This document shows positions 58,645 to 64,000 of a stretch of 64,000 nt of DNA, in pieces. The first letter of the stretch is position 1, and each line of letters begins with the position of its first letter. Source of the DNA: Kryptolebias marmoratus (lineage: Eukaryota > Chordata > Actinopteri > Cyprinodontiformes > Rivulidae); assembly GCF_001649575.2 (NCBI RefSeq), contig NC_051435.1, positions 8,334,469 to 8,398,468 of the forward strand, read 5' to 3'. The notes beneath the pieces were generated by a model. That model was not told the DNA's origin. It worked only from the letters and a program-made list of their open reading frames with translations, and searched no databases. The translations under genes and the position numbers were made by a program.

Positions 58645-61600
58645 ACAGCCAATGTTTTTTTAAGTAAAACTTATGTCTATATTGTATCTTTTTGGCTGGC
58701 CAAAAAGGCTAAAACTCCTTTAAGGGATGCTAGGCTTTTACTTTTACCATTGTCCTAATTATTGGTATTTGCTGACAAACAGTTTTTTCCTAAAATGACA
58801 GGGCAAACCACCACATTGAACTACAAACAGACAGCATTCTTACTAGTTTTAGTTTATAAATTGGCACATGACAGGCTAATACTGAATAGCAATCAGAATA
58901 TTAGACAGAATAGTAAGTCTATGTTACAACAAGAATAGTAAGTAATGAACTAAGAGGTCATTCAGTTTGACAAGTATGACTCAAGAAGCAGAAAGCTTTA
59001 AGATTATTCACATAGTTGGGCTGTTTTAAATACTACTGTCATATTACAGCATATTAATCCAAACCAAAGCCTTCAAATTCATACAGAATTGAGCATAAGC
59101 CTGGATATGTAAAAGTCTGGTTTCTGCTGGGCTTAAAGACAGGAAGGAGGACTCAGAGAGAGTTGATGGGACTGATAAAACAAGGCTGCTGAGATGGATG
59201 AGAGTATGTCTGTCCCTGATGAAGATCTGATAGCAGTCTTATCTCCAAGGCATGCCACTCACCTCTTTGAGTGTGTGTGTGCGTAAAAAAGAACAGAGAG
59301 GGAGAAAAAAAACAAACAGCGTATGTGTCTGCATCTGAATCATGGACTGAACGAACGGATTTTGACATTTTCCAGGAAATGTTGGGGTTGGCTCAAAAAC
59401 CAAGTGATTACATTTTATTTGTGATCCTCCATGTTTTTTTAGCAGAGGTTTGAGATCTCTGAGTGCTTCTAGTTTAAAGTGACGACATCAACACCCTTTA
59501 CAATTAAAATGTAACATTTGGCATTTTGAGGTCATTTCAAACTCTAACTCTCTTCATTTTCATTGATTTCTTGGTTTTAAAAAAAATACAGGATGGAATT
59601 TTTAGATAGAACCTCACCTGACAGTTTAATCAAGGATGATAAATTTGCGCTGGTTTCTATAATAGACATTTATTTTCAATCGAAAAAATGTTCTAAAACC
59701 CCCTTTAACTAATTTATTAGCTGCCCTTTATTTAAGCACACCATGTTCTTCAGTATCTAGCCTCAGACAATACAGCTTGGGCAATCTATGGATGATTAAT
59801 GTGTGAGGAGAGAAAATATTACATATAAAACATTGGTATGAAAATGACAAAAAGTAGAACTTATATGTAGAAATATAGATATAGCTAAAAATTAATAAGC
59901 AAGTCAGTTAGTGTCCATGCATTATCTAACTCACTACACATGGGCTGAATTACTATTCTTCTTTTGTCCCATTTAATTTTTCCTTGCACTTTTAAAAGCA
60001 CAAATAAGGTAGAACAAAAAAAAAATGATGGAAGCGCTACTAGCTTCAGTAATCACAAATCCCTGTTTCCACCTGGCTCTAACATGCTTGTGTTCCAACT
60101 GTGACTACAGTAGATCTGATTAAGCTGGATTACACCTAAATCTGATATTAAAATGCATTGCTGTTAAACACATGAAATTTCTCCTCTGGCTGCCAAGAGC
60201 CCGCAGCGCTTGCATTACCAGCATGTTTTAAAGGTGGTGGTAAACACTCCACTGTGAAAAGGATGATTTCGCATCGTATTCTCACCTTATTTCATTAACG
60301 TTTTAGGATTTGAACGCTACACTTTGAAGTGAAAGAAGTCAAACATCCGCTTGAACGCTACAGTTTCTAAACTTCTGCCTGATAAAAAACACACTGACCT
60401 AATTGTTCCTTATGAACAACCTCTTACAAAACAAAGAGAAGGAAATATAAAAAAGGTTTATGTTAAGCTGTCTGATAAATGCTGTGGAACCCAGGAATAT
60501 TAGCTCTGGGCAGCCTGCCAGCGTCGGCTCCTCCACAGATGTTTTTATTCAGCTGATGTAACAGAGACGAGGCTGGCTGCTGCACTGTTAATATGATGAT
60601 ACCCACTCGTGTCAAGACAGCTGTAAATTCAAATCTGTGTGTGCTGTGAGGCCGACACCATAAAAACACAAATGCTGGCACACGCAGACAATCAGTAAAG
60701 AAATATACGATTTGCCACACCGCCTTCTTTATAAAAATGACCACACTGTCACGCTCAAAATCCCACAAACATCGTCGAGGTTTTGTTACACTTAAATGTG
60801 CTTTGAAGTCAGAGAGCTTGGAAATTAATAACATTGTTTGTGAAAGTGTGCAGTTGAGCATAGGCTGAGAGAAAAAGTAACGTGTGTTAACCACATAAGC
60901 GCTCACACAGCTTGCCTTGCTTCACACTGTTAATCTGGGCCCGTGGTTTCAGGCAGACTGTGCTACTTTCAAGTGCACCGTGACTAAAGTTAGTGGACAG
61001 ACAGCACTGCCGGCAGCTAAAACTCAGAAATATCCAGTTTGTGTGTGTGTGTGCATCCTCATAATTTAAGGTAAAAATGCCCTCACTTCATTGACCAGCA
61101 CCCAGTTGCAGTCTGAAGTCATTATCATATTCCCACAGACTTGTTTTCAGGTTTTCTAGGGACAGTGTCTTTATTTTTAGGCCAAGTGAAACAAACATTT
61201 TGCACATTTGCATAAAAAAATATCTCCAAACTGAATCCTGAAACAAATATGTGCTCCAATAGTGTACTTGTAGTTCAGCAACACAAATTCCTGGAGAACC
61301 GAGTCAAAAAGGTTATCAGAGATCAACCCTGAAGCAGAACAAGAAAATACCAACGAATAAAAATAGAACATTAATGACTAAATAAAACTGCATATAAAGC
61401 CTAACTACAAAAAGCTGGGTAAAAACTGTCACACCACTATGTAATACAATAATACACTAATACAAAGTTTTGCAACATTAGAATAACTGTTCATCAATCA
61501 AACAATTGGCTAAAATCATAAAGGTCACAAAGCCAAGAAATATATTGAATTTTGGGTTTGCTGAAAGCAGCTCTACCAACGTGCGCTTTATCTCTGCCAA

Positions 61601-62900
61601 CCACTGGAAAGCCTAACATAAAAGCGTAGTTTGACAGACCAGCAGGAGCTGTTCAAAGAGTAAACTCACTCAAAAGAAGAAGAAAAAAAAAAGAAATGGC
61701 ATTTTTGGTTTTGATGAAAACTACACACAAAAAAGTATAAAAATAGTACATTAGAGATGGTGTATAGTATCAGGTGAGGTTAAATCATCAAGCGTTAGAA
61801 GAAACAAAGTAGTTAAAGACTGTTCTTCACGTTGGTTGTTTAACAGACGGCGTGTCTTTCTCAGTTTCAGAGAAATATCCTGAACTCTCTGACGCTGGCT
61901 CACACGTGACACTACTTTCAGAGAAGCAAATGTCAGTCCAGATAAAAAGAAAGAATTAAAGAATAAATACAGCAAAGTTTGTTCTTTTTTCCAAACAGAT
62001 GGGTTAAAAAAGCAAAATGTATTAAAAAAATAATAAATTATGGCGCTTATGACATCGAATTAAGTCTTCTAAGGGCCCTATGTCCTGAAAAACTAATTGA
62101 GTACTCACAGCCATTCAACTGACTCACTTTTATTGTATAATTTAAGATTATTTTGAACAGAGAGACATGTTTCTTTAAATAAAGAGTCATAAAAAGCTTT
62201 AAATACCTCTAGATTGTTAAGTGTACACTGCAGATTTAATCAAATAACTTATTCAGTTTATTTAAGGTTGAATTTTATATGAAAATAAAAACAAAAACTG
62301 AAAAAACTACTCTCCATTTTTAAGCTCTGAATTGCCTGGGTCGGTCAAAAGCTGCAGTTTCAGTGACTGTGTATGACCTTACCAAGACACAAAATATGTA
62401 TTATCTTTTTTTTTTTACAATGATAGTTTAAGTCAGATCAATGAGGCAGATATTTGAATGTTGATTCCTATGCAGCTTGGCATAGGTCCTAATCGAAGGG
62501 ACTAATTTAGGTCTTTCCTTTATGACTGAAGTCATTTGTAGCTCAGACTAATGTGGAGGTGAAGATTTCCTGGAAAGATGACCATTATGGAATTATGATT
62601 CAACTTAAAAACATGTAGGCAAAATGTTCCAAGTGACTCCACTTAAATGTTCTTTATTCAATTAATAATATAAAGACATTCGGAAGTGAAGAAACAAAAT
62701 TCCACTGGTGACACGCTGAAGTCATCTGATGAAATCGGGTCTGAAACCTACATGTCTATTATAAACTGCTGCCCATTCGTCCATAACAGACAAATGTACA
62801 CAAACTGGGAAGGAAGCCAAAGGGCTTTTGGACAGAGATGTTTAAAGCTGCTGCCTCACATACTAATGAGAATCCATTACTGTCTCCGTCTACACACTCA

Positions 62901-62926
62901 AACACACACACACACACACACACACA
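62901..62926. repeat. (AC)13 microsatellite
   Basis: About 26 bases of AC. Confidence 0.95.
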
Positions 62927-64000
62927 TCAACTAATTCTCATTCAATGCACAAGCATCTGGCTGTAGACACCCCCGTGTCCCCCATGCCTCGGTGCCTGCC
63001 AATTACAAAAGAAGTAATCAATTCCACCACAGCCACGTCCAGGGAAATCGACTTCAATGACACCAGCTACATGGCTGCTGTCTCTGTACCTGACAGCCAC
63101 TTATACACAAGCAGAGGGACCCAGTCGACCAGCCATCCGCTGCCTTCCACCACACGGCACAACAAAATGCAACAAAGCTCGCTTTCTAATTGGCAGTGCT
63201 ACATTTAGAACTAGCTTTAAAAAGGGAGTGTACTGTTTAAATGTAAATTAGGACACTAATTTGCAAGAAGAGGGGAAGTGCCACAGTGGAAAAACCACAT
63301 TCATTTTTCTACACAGGCTCTTGACTTTAAATTCCAATCAGGACCGTTGGGTTTTTTTTAAACTGTTTCCAAGTTCCATTTTGTTGTTTTAGTATGATTT
63401 CTATAAGGTTTAGCAATATACTAATTAATGGATTCCGTTTTTACTCACAATTTAAACATCTCTACTCTACTTTAGAGACATTTAAATTGTTCCTATAGTT
63501 CGACAGAGGACAAGAATATGGAAAACAAAAGTTAATTTAGATCACTCGAAACTTGTCAGAGTTTCAGCCATGCTTGCTGACAGAATAATGTTGAAAATGT
63601 CTGTCACATTCGAAACATCCAAAATCAGGGCTGAAAGACAGAAAGGAAGTCAAAGTAAATCCTTTATTGCCTTTTTAAAAAAAATATCAACAATGACAAA
63701 AAATAAAACTCTGGCAGTTTTGCAGCAGTTCTTCCTGTTTCCACCATCTGAAGCAGCAGCTCCAGAACTGACTGAAAACCCAATAAAACTGTTTTGAGTA
63801 CCATGTTTAAAAGGTTAGAGATGGTTTCACTTCCAGTCTGTTTAGAGTCTGATATTTCAGTCTTTCAGTCTGATATTAGGGCATCAGCTTGCAAAACAAA
63901 TAAAACAAAGAGTAACATCTGCAGCGATAACCTGCCTCCCTGCACTGTGACCCTCCACAGACACTCAGAATACATCAGAGGGAAGATTAAACATTTACTG

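Larger units (their letters stand above)
57459..64000 (-). other. dhrsx intron (continues past the window)
   Basis: No exon coding the TGxxxGIG nucleotide-binding loop or the N-terminal hydrophobic segment was found on the - strand. I infer a long intron. It holds an AC/TG microsatellite (57474-57494), a + strand LINE reverse-transcriptase C-terminal relic (58489-58644), a GT run near 61040-61052 and an AC microsatellite (62901-62926). Confidence 0.6.

Noticed and set aside
59250..60300. Possible further dhrsx exons at - strand GT donors near 59257, 59617 and 60285
   Set aside because: Sequence upstream of each donor contains stops or simple repeat and does not encode an SDR cofactor loop or match the required phase 1.
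1..64000. CRISPR arrays, operons, rRNA genes or prokaryotic-type defence systems
   Set aside because: No spaced direct-repeat arrays, long uninterrupted ORFs or ribosome-binding sites; spliced genes and fish repeats show eukaryotic nuclear DNA.

Overview
This is vertebrate nuclear DNA, most probably from a percomorph-type teleost fish. The evidence is AT-rich sequence with long introns and canonical GT-AG splice sites, many CA/TA microsatellites, and several repeats typical of fish genomes: Tc1-like transposon ends, LINE 3' stubs ending in GATG or TTGAA repeats, a tRNA-derived SINE, and solo LTRs. The species cannot be named from the sequence alone.

Two genes are supported, in tail-to-tail orientation. 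On the + strand, positions 781-15210 hold a complete eight-exon acetylserotonin O-methyltransferase gene (asmt, last step of melatonin synthesis). The joined reading frame is 357 codons, every splice phase agrees, and the SAM-binding and catalytic residues are intact. A TATA box lies about 55 bases before the ATG, and candidate poly(A) signals lie near 16.3-16.4 kb. On the - strand, positions 57458-52827 hold the last four coding exons (232 residues) of a short-chain dehydrogenase that best matches DHRSX. Its N-terminal NAD(P)-binding exons are not visible and probably lie to the right of the window. The pair asmt(+)/dhrsx(-) is the same neighbour pair and orientation as in the human pseudoautosomal region, which supports both gene calls. 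Positions 1 to about 290 look like the 3' end of a further + strand gene upstream.

The roughly 36 kb between the two gene ends (16.44-52.46 kb) holds no gene that I can support. It contains microsatellites, one 758-base assembly gap inside a Tc1-like transposon that landed in a TA repeat, a second Tc1-like remnant, two tiny LINE stubs with intact target-site duplications, and several of the seven copies of an unnamed interspersed repeat (copies occur from 13.6 to 47.4 kb).

The clearest structural results are two solo LTRs with perfect 5-base target duplications (2616-3506 and 56666-57039), a SINE with a long direct repeat at its ends (53.8-53.9 kb), a diverged local duplication in asmt intron 1, and TG microsatellites touching or nearly touching one splice site in each gene. 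I found no new multi-gene biological system. The two genes have no evident functional link: one makes melatonin, the other belongs to a family tied to dolichol metabolism.
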